Assembly (NCBI GenBank): GCA_019309605.1
Contig: JAFDFW010000287.1
Span: 1 to 6,688, forward strand
From: Deltaproteobacteria bacterium
GTDB lineage: Bacteria; Myxococcota_A; Polyangia; Polyangiales; Houyiibacteriaceae
Reading direction: 5' to 3'
DNA: 6,688 bases
A model generated the notes under the pieces. The model was not told the DNA's origin. It saw only the letters and a list, made by a program, of their open reading frames with translations, and did not search any database. A program made the translations under genes and the position numbers. Numbering within the stretch: the stretch's first letter is position 1; each line of letters begins with the position of its first letter. This document shows, one piece after another, positions 1 to 6,203 of this stretch.

Positions 1-1
1 G

Positions 2-412
2 TACGCGAGTTTGCTTCGCGCGTTGAGCGACCCGGCGAATCGGCCACTCGTGTTTCATTGCACGCAAGGCAAAGACCGGGCGGGGTTCGGCGCTGCGATG
101 GTGCTGTCGGCGCTCGGCGTTCCATGGGAAACCGTGCTGGATGACTACCTTCTTTCGAATCACTTTCGGAAGGAAGAGAACGACAAGATGCTCGGTATGA
201 TCCGGGGCTTTGCATCCAATCACGGCGGCCCCGAAGGTGAAGAAGTCGCGTTCTCGCGCGTCGAAGGCCTATTGTACGTGAAAGAGCAGAGTCTACAGGC
301 CGCACACGCGGAGATCATCGACAGCCACGGTAGCGTCGAGGGGTTCATAATCGAGGGGCTCGGCTGTTCCGCCGATGGCCTCACACAGTTGCGCGACGAT
401 CTGTTGGAGTAG
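2..412 (+). CDS. Tyrosine-protein phosphatase, Y_phosphatase3 (MptpB-like) type, 5' truncated by window edge
   Basis: This is the C-terminal 136 residues of a cysteine-dependent phosphatase. The reading frame is open to the window edge, so the true start lies upstream; the first TTG at 11 is not a credible start because the catalytic core lies immediately after it. The signature HCTQGKDRAG (residues 19-28 of the fragment) is a CX5R P-loop: Cys20 would be the nucleophile and Arg26 the phosphate-binding residue, and the Lys-Asp inside the loop is typical of the MptpB/Y_phosphatase3 group. Further matches to that family are DDYLLSN after the loop and a C-terminal segment of the form AAHAEIIDSHGSVEGFI-EGLG, which precedes the end of such proteins. 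Known family members dephosphorylate phosphotyrosine and sometimes phosphoinositides; the substrate here cannot be told. The stop codon is 3 nt before the GTG of the dctP-like gene and in the same frame, so the two are probably co-transcribed. Confidence 0.87.
   Translation, partial: YASLLRALSDPANRPLVFHCTQGKDRAGFGAAMVLSALGVPWETVLDDYLLSNHFRKEENDKMLGMIRGFASNHGGPEGEEVAFSRVEGLLYVKEQSLQAAHAEIIDSHGSVEGFIIEGLGCSADGLTQLRDDLLE
406..409 (+). promoter_or_regulatory. Shine-Dalgarno for the dctP-like gene
   Basis: GGAG lies 6 nt before GTG 416, inside the last codons of the phosphatase gene. It decides the start in favour of GTG 416 over the internal ATG at 452, which would remove only the first 12 residues of the signal peptide. 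Confidence 0.6.
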
Positions 413-415
413 GAC

Positions 416-1455
416 GTGTACGAAGCCGCAAACAAATCTTGGTTGGTGTTCATGTTGGCCGCGGCGTGCTTGCTCGTTGGCGGTTCCCGCGCGCCGCACG
501 CAGATGCGGACGAAAAGACGGTCATCCGGTACGCAACGATTGCTCCCGCAGCCTCCGCATTCGGCAAGATCCTCAAGGCCTGGGGCCGGAGCCTCAGCAA
601 GGAGACGGAGGGGCGTGTGGAGTTCCGGTATTACGCCGGCGGCAGCCAGGGCGATGAACGGGATTTCATCCGCAAGATGCGCGCCGGGCAGATGGACGCG
701 GCAGGTGTGACGACGATCGGGCTCGGCATCGTGGTGCGCCCGGTGCTGGTGCTCTCGGCCCCCGGAGTGATCGAGACCTACGAACAGCTGGACCGCGTGC
801 GCGACAAGATGAACGAGCGTTTCGCCAAGATGTTTGACTCGCCAAGATGTTTGACGATGCGGGGTTCGTCTTATTGTCGTGGTCGGACGCTGGCAAGGGT
901 CGCATTATGTCGACGACCCCAATCCTCAAACCAGCAGACCTGAAGACCAGCCGCCCATGGGCTTGGAAAGACGATCCAATCTTCTCCGAGTTTTTGAAGG
1001 TCGTCGGCGCGAACGCGGTGCGACTCGGCGTGCCGGAGGTGTACGCAGCGTTGCAGACGAAGATGGTCGATGTCGTTCCGGCCTCTGCGCTGGCGGCCGT
1101 CGCGCTCCAGTGGTTCACCAAGCTCAAGTATATGTCGAAAGACAGCTTTGGGATCATCGGCGGGGCGTCGCTGGTGAAGAAAGAGAAGTTCGAGCAGCTC
1201 TCGCCTGGCGATCAGCAGGTTCTAATCGACACGGCTCGACGCGCCGCGGCAGCGCTCGACAAGGTCGCGCGGCGCGACGATGAGAAAGCCTACGCGGTCT
1301 TGCTCGACCGCGGTATCGAGGTGGTCGACACTGGGCCCTACCGCGCAGAGTGGGACAAGGCCGCCGACGAAACGCTCGACCGTTTGACCGGGCGCATCTT
1401 CAGCAAGAGCTTGCTCGCCGAGGTCCGGGCCGCGGCGAATGCGACCGCCCCCTAG
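416..1455 (+). pseudogene. TRAP transporter substrate-binding protein, DctP family, frameshifted by a 17-bp tandem duplication
   Basis: DctP proteins are periplasmic binding proteins that deliver organic acids to a DctQ/DctM membrane complex. Two frames carry one protein. The first runs from GTG 416 through a signal peptide (hydrophobic residues 9-23, possible cleavage after ADA at 29-31) and the N-terminal lobe (RYATIAP, YYAGGSQGDERDFIRKMRAG). It reads off frame after Asp141 and stops at 943, giving a 175-residue product with about 34 wrong residues. The second frame resumes at the second repeat copy and runs to the stop at 1455. It contains DLKTSRPWAW, DPIFSEFLKVVGAN, LGVPEVYAALQ and LQWFTKLKY, all in the usual DctP order. 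Deleting one 17-bp copy gives ERFAKMF followed by DDAGFVLLSW with no other change, and a normal-length protein of 340 residues. No dctQ or dctM is present in the window, and the next gene is convergent. The break is either a recent mutation or an assembly error; the rest of the frame is intact, so decay is not advanced. Confidence 0.88.
822..855 (+). repeat. Exact 17-bp tandem duplication inside dctP-like gene
   Basis: The unit tcgccaagatgtttgac occurs at 822-838 and again at 839-855 with no mismatch. Seventeen is not a multiple of three, so the duplication shifts the frame and explains the whole defect in the gene. The unit has no inverted ends and no flanking mobile-element sequence, which fits replication slippage or a misassembly. 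Confidence 0.97.
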
Positions 1456-1484
1456 TCCTCTTCGCACGTGACGCACAATTGCAA

Positions 1485-1516
1485 ACGTGCCGGGTGCATG
1501 ATGCACACCGGCACGT
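1485..1516. terminator. Strong hairpin in convergent spacer, possible bidirectional terminator
   Basis: A 9-bp perfect stem (acgtgccgg at 1485-1493 with ccggcacgt at 1508-1516) continues into an inner stem gtgcat/atgcac (1494-1499 with 1501-1506) closed by a very short loop, with A1507 as a single bulge. It sits between the converging dctP-like and ompA genes. There is no long T-run on either side; reading the - strand the stem is followed by TTTGCAATTG, so it would terminate ompA better than dctP. The segment 1485-1490 could alternatively pair with gcacgt at 1464-1469. Confidence 0.55.
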
Positions 1517-1517
1517 C

Positions 1518-1548
1518 GACAGTTTGTAAACCCTTCGAAAGGGCTGTC
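1518..1548 (-). terminator. Hairpin just after the ompA-like stop codon
   Basis: An inner stem ccctt (1531-1535) with aaggg (1539-1543) has a 3-nt loop. It is flanked by an outer possible pairing gacag (1518-1522) with ctgtc (1544-1548), though the outer helix encloses an unpaired 8-nt side. On the - strand the inner hairpin comes about 11 nt after the ompA stop and is followed by TTTACAAAC, a weak T-run. It may act with the larger hairpin beyond it. Confidence 0.4.
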
Positions 1549-1554
1549 CGTGAC

Positions 1555-2322
1555 TTACTTGTCGTCGCCGCCGTCGCTCTCGTCGCTGTCGTCGAAGCCA
1601 GAGAGGTCGGGAAGCTCGTCGAGGTTCGGCTGGAGCGCGATCTCGATGCGACGATTCTTCGCGCGGCCTTCCTTCGTCTCGTTCGAATCGGTGGGCTGGG
1701 TGTCGGCGTAGGCGGCGGCCGAGATGCGGTTGCCGGGGACGCCGTACTCGATGAGGAGCTGACCCACGTCGATGGCGCGTGCGCCGGAAAGCTCCCAGTT
1801 GGACGGGAAGCGCTTGGTGTGGATGGACTTGTTGTCGGTGTGACCACCCACCTGGAACTGACGGTCCTTGAGGCTCGCGAGCACTGGGCCCAGCTCGGCG
1901 AGAACGCGGATGCCCTCCGTCTTGAGCTTGGCGCTGCCGCTGGCGAACAGAACTGCTTCGGGCAGCTCGATCACCATCTTGTTCCGCACGATGCGGACCG
2001 TGAGCTTGCCGGAGTCGATCATCGACTTCAGCTGCTTGAGCATGGAGTTGTACTCCTGGAGTCGTTTGGCGGCGCGGGCTTCACGCGCGGCAGCCTCGGC
2101 GAGGGCAGCTTCCATGGCGTTGATTTCGCCTGTGTAGCCCTTCACGAGTTTGTTGAGGTTCTCGCGGTCTTTCTTGCATTGATCGAACGACGCGCCGGTC
2201 TGTTGGCCCGAGGACTCGAGCTCCGCGATGCGGGCGTCTTTGGCCCTTAGTTCGTCTTTCTTACAGCCTGCGGTCAGCATCAGGCTGACGGCCAGCAATA
2301 GTACCCAGCTTGCTTTGTGCAT
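1555..2322 (-). CDS. OmpA-domain lipoprotein, outer-membrane to peptidoglycan anchor
   Basis: This 255-residue protein starts with a lipoprotein signal peptide ending in LTAGC (Cys20). The residues after it are Lys-Lys, not Asp, which fits sorting to the outer membrane. Residues about 22-105 are charged, Ala/Glu/Lys-rich and look like a coiled coil. Residues about 118-232 form an OmpA/MotB-type domain: FASGSAKL, GGHTDN (Asp163), NWELSGARA (Arg182) and NRRIEI. Asp163 and Arg182 match the pair that binds meso-diaminopimelate in known OmpA domains. About four extra residues lie between them compared with Acinetobacter OmpA. The last 23 residues are an acidic tail rich in Asp, Ser and Gly. ATG 2322 is supported by GGAGG 7 nt upstream. 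The gene starts inside the end of the 607-residue gene (62-nt overlap). The family tethers the outer membrane to the cell wall; any role specific to the neighbouring transporter genes is inference. Confidence 0.92.
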   Translation of the reverse strand: MHKASWVLLLAVSLMLTAGCKKDELRAKDARIAELESSGQQTGASFDQCKKDRENLNKLVKGYTGEINAMEAALAEAAAREARAAKRLQEYNSMLKQLKSMIDSGKLTVRIVRNKMVIELPEAVLFASGSAKLKTEGIRVLAELGPVLASLKDRQFQVGGHTDNKSIHTKRFPSNWELSGARAIDVGQLLIEYGVPGNRISAAAYADTQPTDSNETKEGRAKNRRIEIALQPNLDELPDLSGFDDSDESDGGDDK

Positions 2323-4084
2323 GTGTGCCCCTCCAAAAGGATTGTTCTAATCGGGTCCGGCACCTTATCAAGTGGACACGTTGCTCTTCCAAGATGTCGA
2401 TATCTGCGATTTTCCATTGCTTGCCGATGCGGTCGAGGGTCATCAGCGCGTCGTAGGAGTTGGTGCGCATGTGCGTGTGGCCCCAGTGGCCGACGGAGCC
2501 GGTGGCATTCCATCGGGTGCGGTAGCGGAGGGCGCCGGCTTCCGTCGGCTCCTGCGGGGTGACCTCGAGCAATTCGACTTCACGCACGCGGACGCGCGCG
2601 CCGCCCTGGTTCTCGAGCCGAAGGCCTTTTCGCATTTCTAGGTAGACGCGCTCTAGGACCTCGCCGGAAAGGCTCTGCGCTAGCCGATCGAAGACGACCT
2701 CTTCCTGGCGGAAGTCGAGGGCGCGGTAGACGTTGTACAGCAGGGCATGGATGGTCGGGGCGGCCTCATCGCCCGACGGGGGTCGGATGCTCGCAGGAAC
2801 CGGGACCCTGATCAGGCCGATCGGAGGCGCGAGCCAGCCGCTGGCAACGAGGGCCACGGCTACGAGACCGAGCGCCCAGGAGCGTTGCCGGGCTGCCACG
2901 ATCAGGAGGCCCAGAGCGAGGAGGATGCCAATGAGCAGGGCGATCGGCATGGACAGATTCGACTGTGGAACGGCGACCTCGAGCTCGCTCGGGAGGGTGC
3001 CTCCTTTGAGGTAGTTCACCCAGTGCAGCTCCGGGTCGTCTGGGGTGAGGAAGGAGGGCATCGGTCCGGCTTCGTCGGTTGCGGACGCCGGTACACGTGT
3101 GATGCGGTCGTCGAAAAGATCCCAGCTGAGGCGCACATCCTTGGGGATGCCGTCGACCGGGTAGACGAAGATGGCGCCGATCATCGCGCTCGTGCCGTCC
3201 ACAGGCTCGTCGGGAGTGACGACGCGGGTCATGCGTAGGCCGCGTTTGAGGAAATGGATGCGGTCGAGGATAGGCTCCGGTCGCTGGCCGTCGATGGTGA
3301 CCCGTGCGCGGTCTTTCAAAAAGTCGGCGAGCCGCTTCAGGACCTCGGGCCGTTCGTCCGCAGGGATCTGCTGGTGGGCCTCGATGTCGACGTCCATGAA
3401 CCGCGCCAAGTCTAGTGGGCGGACGACGAACTCCTTTCGGACCTCGAACGGCTCGACGTACAGGAAGATGTTCATCGGGCTGCCGTACTTGCGATTCAAG
3501 GTTCGGCGCTCGAAACGGGAGTAGAAAGGATCCTCCCAATCGAGGAGCACTGGCTCACCCGCTGCGAGGTATCGGAAGTCGTTGACCGCGATGCCGTGGT
3601 GATAGACGACGAAACCGATATCGGTCGTCGCGTAGCCCTCGGCGGTCAGTGGAGGCTCGAAGACCAGCTCTTTGGGCTGGCCGCGCAACGGGTAGTGGAG
3701 CCTCAAGAATACCACCTCGTCGGTTCCCTTTTCGGGGAGTGGCTCGCCGCTGACCTCGTCGCGTTCGATGCGTTTGCGCCGCGTGAGCTCGTCGACGGTG
3801 CCTTTCAGCGGGCGGCCGTCGGCTCGGATCGAAAGGCCGGCGCTGGCGGGGATCGGGGTGGGCAGGCTGGGCGCGGAGGACGCTTCGGCGATGAGCTCGC
3901 GTAGTGCCGCCTCGTCACTGGTGCCGACTTCGAGCTCGACGACGATGCGCTGGTCGTCGACGAAGGCTTCCATGATCGTGCTGGCGGTCATGGCGCGCGT
4001 GACCATGACCGCGTCGGCCGAGGCCGAGGCTGCAGTGACGGAGACTGCAAGGGCGACAAGCGCGGCACGGGCGGTCAAGGGCAT
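2261..4084 (-). CDS. Exported two-TM protein of unknown function, fourth gene of the ABC/FtsX/metal-SBP cassette
   Basis: I do not recognise this 607-residue protein. It has a signal peptide (hydrophobic 7-20, likely cleavage after ASA at 21-23), then a periplasmic region of about 350 residues with alternating beta-like and charged segments (for example FLRLHYPLRG at 126-135 and YHHGIAVNDFRYL at 161-173). Two membrane helices follow at about 379-398 and 403-424, separated by a very short loop. With cleavage at the N-terminus, both the large domain and the segment after the second helix would face the periplasm. Residues about 440-570 (ALLYNVYRALDFRQEEVVFDRL to WKIADIDILEEQ) look like a small alpha+beta fold, possibly NTF2-like; this is an impression only. 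The N-terminal part weakly recalls periplasmic regions of HupE/UreJ-like membrane proteins. The start is fixed by GGAG 7 nt upstream and a 10-nt overlap with the binding-protein gene, which indicates translational coupling. The last ~37 residues run through the ompA promoter, ribosome site and signal peptide and may not be original. Confidence 0.75.
   Translation of the reverse strand: MPLTARAALVALAVSVTAASASADAVMVTRAMTASTIMEAFVDDQRIVVELEVGTSDEAALRELIAEASSAPSLPTPIPASAGLSIRADGRPLKGTVDELTRRKRIERDEVSGEPLPEKGTDEVVFLRLHYPLRGQPKELVFEPPLTAEGYATTDIGFVVYHHGIAVNDFRYLAAGEPVLLDWEDPFYSRFERRTLNRKYGSPMNIFLYVEPFEVRKEFVVRPLDLARFMDVDIEAHQQIPADERPEVLKRLADFLKDRARVTIDGQRPEPILDRIHFLKRGLRMTRVVTPDEPVDGTSAMIGAIFVYPVDGIPKDVRLSWDLFDDRITRVPASATDEAGPMPSFLTPDDPELHWVNYLKGGTLPSELEVAVPQSNLSMPIALLIGILLALGLLIVAARQRSWALGLVAVALVASGWLAPPIGLIRVPVPASIRPPSGDEAAPTIHALLYNVYRALDFRQEEVVFDRLAQSLSGEVLERVYLEMRKGLRLENQGGARVRVREVELLEVTPQEPTEAGALRYRTRWNATGSVGHWGHTHMRTNSYDALMTLDRIGKQWKIADIDILEEQRVHLIRCRTRLEQSFWRGTHAQSKLGTIAGRQPDADRRL
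2330..2334 (-). promoter_or_regulatory. Shine-Dalgarno for the ompA-like lipoprotein
   Basis: GGAGG on the - strand, 7 nt before ATG 2322, is the best ribosome binding site in the window. It lies inside the reading frame of the upstream 607-residue gene. Confidence 0.75.
2344..2371 (-). promoter_or_regulatory. Possible sigma-70-like promoter for ompA
   Basis: On the - strand TTGATA (2371-2366, five of six matches to TTGACA) is followed after 16 nt by TAGAAC (2349-2344, four of six matches to TATAAT). Transcription would start near 2337, giving a leader of about 15 nt that still holds the GGAGG. This would let ompA be made apart from the transporter operon. Such matches occur by chance, so the call is weak. 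Confidence 0.3.
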
Positions 4085-5019
4085 ACTTCCGCTCCGGTTG
4101 CGCAGGCGAGGCGTTCGGCGTTGCCGGTCATCACCGTGAGGAAGTCGCCCTCAGTGGGTGGTTGCGCGGCCGGGTCGAATACGACCGTGGCGATGCCCCG
4201 GTCGCGGAGTTGCTTCTTGGTTTCGGGCAGCGGTTGCGCTTCCCAGAGCATGAGCTTCGCGGGGTGTCGAGCGAGGAGTGCGTCGAGCGCTTGGATGTCC
4301 TCGGGGCCGAGCGCCTGGTCCGGCTCGAGGTGCATGCTTTCGATCCGCAGGCCGTACGCGTCGGCGAGGTATTGGTAGACTGGGTGCGAGGCGAGGATCG
4401 GCTGCTCACCCGAGGCTTTGCCGGCGCTGCGCAGCCGCGCGTCGAGCTCCGTCAAGTCGTGGCTGAGCTCCGCAAGGTTGGCATCGATGGCGTCGCTGGC
4501 CCCCGGGGTCAGCTCAGCGAGCGCATCACGCACGTGTCTTGCCTGACAAAGGGCAAGGCGCAGGTCGAGCCAGGTGGTGAATGCAGTGTCTTCGTGTGCG
4601 TGTTCGCCGCCCGGGCCGTGCTGGTGGGTGACGGCTTCGCCCGTCGGGAGGAACGCGTCGCGACAGCCGGCCGCCGTGACCACGGCGCGGGACTCCGGAA
4701 GCGTGGCGTATCCCGCCCAGCGCGCGTAACCGGCTCCGTTGAGGAGGATCAGACCCGCGTCTTGGTATTGAGCAATCGCGTCCGGAGTCGGTTTCCAAAA
4801 CGCCGGGTCGACGCTGGCGGGTGCGGGGAACACGACCTCGATGCCTTCGGGCGCGAGCCGTTTGGCGAAATAGGCGAGGGGGTAGTTGACGGCGTAGACG
4901 CTCTGCGGTCGTACGCCTGTGCCCGCCCGGGCTTGTGGCGCGTCCTCTTTCGAGCAGCCGAGCGCGACGAGCGCGACGAGCGACACGATGCACGCGCGTG
5001 GCATGGCGCGGCCGAGCAT
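4075..5019 (-). CDS. ZnuA/TroA-like metal-binding lipoprotein (ABC substrate-binding protein) with altered ligand set
   Basis: Cluster A-I binding proteins capture Zn2+ or Mn2+ for importers. This 314-residue protein has a lipoprotein signal ending in VALGC (Cys22; Ala at -3 is unusual). It then follows the ZnuA order: NYPLAYFAKRL (45-55), VDPAFWKPTPDAI (70-82), ILLNGAGYARW (91-101), a His-rich loop HQHGPGGEHAHED (132-144), TTWLDLRLA (148-156), a long helix, LASHPVYQYLADAYGL (209-224), LMLWEAQP (256-263) and VFDPAA (280-285). His212, Glu260 and Asp282 sit where the family has ligands. The two earlier ligand histidines, normally in DPHDYEPTP and DPHVWLDP, are replaced (Ala73/Phe74 and Phe147/Thr148). 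ATG 5019 is chosen because GAGG lies 9 nt upstream, the signal peptide follows, and the permease stop is 2 nt away. The open frame extends to 5607, but that part is Arg-rich shadow of the permease. The internal ATG at 5004 lacks a ribosome site. The gene sits between an FtsX-type permease and the 607-residue gene, not beside a ZnuB-type permease. Confidence 0.87.
   Translation of the reverse strand: MLGRAMPRACIVSLVALVALGCSKEDAPQARAGTGVRPQSVYAVNYPLAYFAKRLAPEGIEVVFPAPASVDPAFWKPTPDAIAQYQDAGLILLNGAGYARWAGYATLPESRAVVTAAGCRDAFLPTGEAVTHQHGPGGEHAHEDTAFTTWLDLRLALCQARHVRDALAELTPGASDAIDANLAELSHDLTELDARLRSAGKASGEQPILASHPVYQYLADAYGLRIESMHLEPDQALGPEDIQALDALLARHPAKLMLWEAQPLPETKKQLRDRGIATVVFDPAAQPPTEGDFLTVMTGNAERLACATGAEVCP
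4092..4095 (-). promoter_or_regulatory. Shine-Dalgarno for the 607-residue protein
   Basis: GGAG on the - strand lies 7 nt before ATG 4084, within the last codons of the binding-protein gene. It supports the chosen start, which overlaps the upstream stop by 10 nt. Confidence 0.55.
4960..4982 (-). repeat. 9-bp microrepeat in the lipoprotein signal peptide
   Basis: The unit gagcgcgac occurs at 4960-4968 and 4969-4977 and continues for five more bases. On the - strand it encodes the repeated LVALVAL of the binding protein's hydrophobic core. Change in copy number by slippage would lengthen or shorten the signal peptide by three residues without breaking the frame. Confidence 0.8.
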
Positions 5020-5021
5020 CG

Positions 5022-6203
5022 TCAAGAGCCTCGCAGGACCAGATTCTGAAGCCATGTGTCTCCGTAGTGGGCGATCACGAAACCGAAGAACGCGGCCAGC
5101 GCCACGCTCGTCCCCACCATCAGGAACACCTCGGCGCCCATGATCTGCACGGCTTTCCAGCGGCTGCAACCCAAGCGGGCCATCGTCCGCAATTCGTCGG
5201 CGCGAAGACGCCACGACAGCACCATCACCAGAGTGAACATCAGCGCCGTGGCCAGACCGACGGTCCACACGATGATCTGGAGGACGCGCTCGAAACGGAA
5301 GATCTGCGCGTTCAATCCCTCGACGACCTGGGCGGGCCGCAGCAATTGTCTCGCTGGGTCGTTCACGAAGCGGCCTCTCAACAAGACTCCAGCTTTGTCG
5401 TCGTTCGGAGCCACGATGACCGCGCTCAGGGGGTAGCCCGCCGGGTCGCCGTGGAAGTGAAACGTGTCGGCATTGGCGTCGGTGATCTCGTTGTACTGAA
5501 CCAGTTTCGCGTTGGCCGTGGCTGCTCCATCCTTGCGCTTCAAGAGGACATCGGCGCCGGCGGTGGCGATGTCTTGGTGCCCGTGGCCGAGCCCCTCCGC
5601 TACCCATGCGGTCTTCACGTCGACGAAGACGGCGCGATCATCCGGCCCGTAGGACGGGCGAAGAATTCCTACGACCTGCAGTCGCAGAGGATAGACGCCG
5701 GCGAGGTCGAAGAGGGTGGACGGTGAGGTGAGAATCGAGTCGCCGGGTCGCAAGTCGAGTGCGGCCGCGACATCTGCGCCGACGACACATTCGCCGAGCG
5801 TGGCCAACGCGCGTCCATCGGCCGTCCGGAGGCCGCGGAATGAGAAGTAGTCCAGGCTCGTGCCGACCAGCGGAAACTGCTGCGCCAACAGGCCGGTTCG
5901 CATTGGGATCGCTTGCGCCAGGCCTGTGTCGGCGACCTCGCGGGCGTCGGCCGCGGTCAATGCCTCGACACCTTTTGCCTGGAAGTAAAGGGCCTCGACG
6001 ACGAGGTCCAGGCTGCTGCCCTTCTTGCCGAGCAAGAGCGGGGTGCTTTCGGCCCGCGCCATCAGCGACTGTTGAATGACCGCGCTCATGGCGCGCATCA
6101 CCAAGGGCAAACCCAGAAAGACGCTCAGTGAGAGGACGAGCAGAAGAGTCTTGGAGCGGTGGTGGCGGAGGTAGCGCCACGCTAGATACAGGCTGTCCTT
6201 CAT
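5022..6203 (-). CDS. FtsX/MacB-type ABC transporter permease
   Basis: This 393-residue inner-membrane subunit pairs with the ATPase encoded just upstream. It starts MKDSLYLAWRYLRHHRSKT, the usual cytoplasmic amphipathic entry of MacB/LolE-like permeases, followed by a first helix (about 19-38). A periplasmic domain of about 260 residues (45-300) follows, of MacB type (VVGADVAAAL, RLQVVGILRPSYGPDDRAVFVD). A helix at about 308-331 leads into a cytoplasmic coupling segment RADELRTMARLGCSRWKAV (334-352), and a further helix spans about 354-379. The protein ends 14 residues later, so only three helices are evident where FtsX-fold permeases usually have four. No other frame supplies a fourth. The periplasmic part contains HFHGDP (249-254). 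The start ATG overlaps the ATPase stop as ATGA, with AAGGAA about 7 nt upstream. Permeases of this type usually serve export, lipoprotein release or mechanotransmission, so its pairing with a metal-binding protein is notable. Confidence 0.9.
   Translation of the reverse strand: MKDSLYLAWRYLRHHRSKTLLLVLSLSVFLGLPLVMRAMSAVIQQSLMARAESTPLLLGKKGSSLDLVVEALYFQAKGVEALTAADAREVADTGLAQAIPMRTGLLAQQFPLVGTSLDYFSFRGLRTADGRALATLGECVVGADVAAALDLRPGDSILTSPSTLFDLAGVYPLRLQVVGILRPSYGPDDRAVFVDVKTAWVAEGLGHGHQDIATAGADVLLKRKDGAATANAKLVQYNEITDANADTFHFHGDPAGYPLSAVIVAPNDDKAGVLLRGRFVNDPARQLLRPAQVVEGLNAQIFRFERVLQIIVWTVGLATALMFTLVMVLSWRLRADELRTMARLGCSRWKAVQIMGAEVFLMVGTSVALAAFFGFVIAHYGDTWLQNLVLRGS
5029..5032 (-). promoter_or_regulatory. 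Shine-Dalgarno for the metal-binding lipoprotein
   Basis: GAGG on the - strand, 9 nt before ATG 5019, lies in the last codons of the permease gene. It favours ATG 5019 over ATG 5004, which is preceded by GC-rich sequence without such a site. Confidence 0.5.

Noticed and set aside
847..1455. Separate 202-residue gene starting at ATG 847
   Set aside because: The ATG is the second copy of an internal Met-Phe-Asp of DctP. There is no signal peptide, and its sequence joins the upstream frame perfectly once one repeat is removed.
1468..2250. + strand open frame of 260 codons
   Set aside because: It is antisense to the OmpA lipoprotein, which has a signal peptide, complete domain and strong ribosome site. 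The mirror frame has only Val/Leu/Glu-rich shadow sequence.
4162..5049. Long + strand open frame of 295 codons
   Set aside because: It is fully antisense to the well-supported binding-protein gene and arises from GC-rich codon bias. It shows no recognisable motif.
5020..5607. N-terminal extension of the metal-binding lipoprotein frame
   Set aside because: These 196 residues lie antiphase in the permease gene on the same strand and are Arg/Gly/His-rich without domain features. The lipoprotein signal and ribosome site place the start at 5019.
4935..5726. + strand open frame of 263 codons
   Set aside because: It is antisense to the permease and lipoprotein genes and has a low-complexity Arg/His-rich composition.
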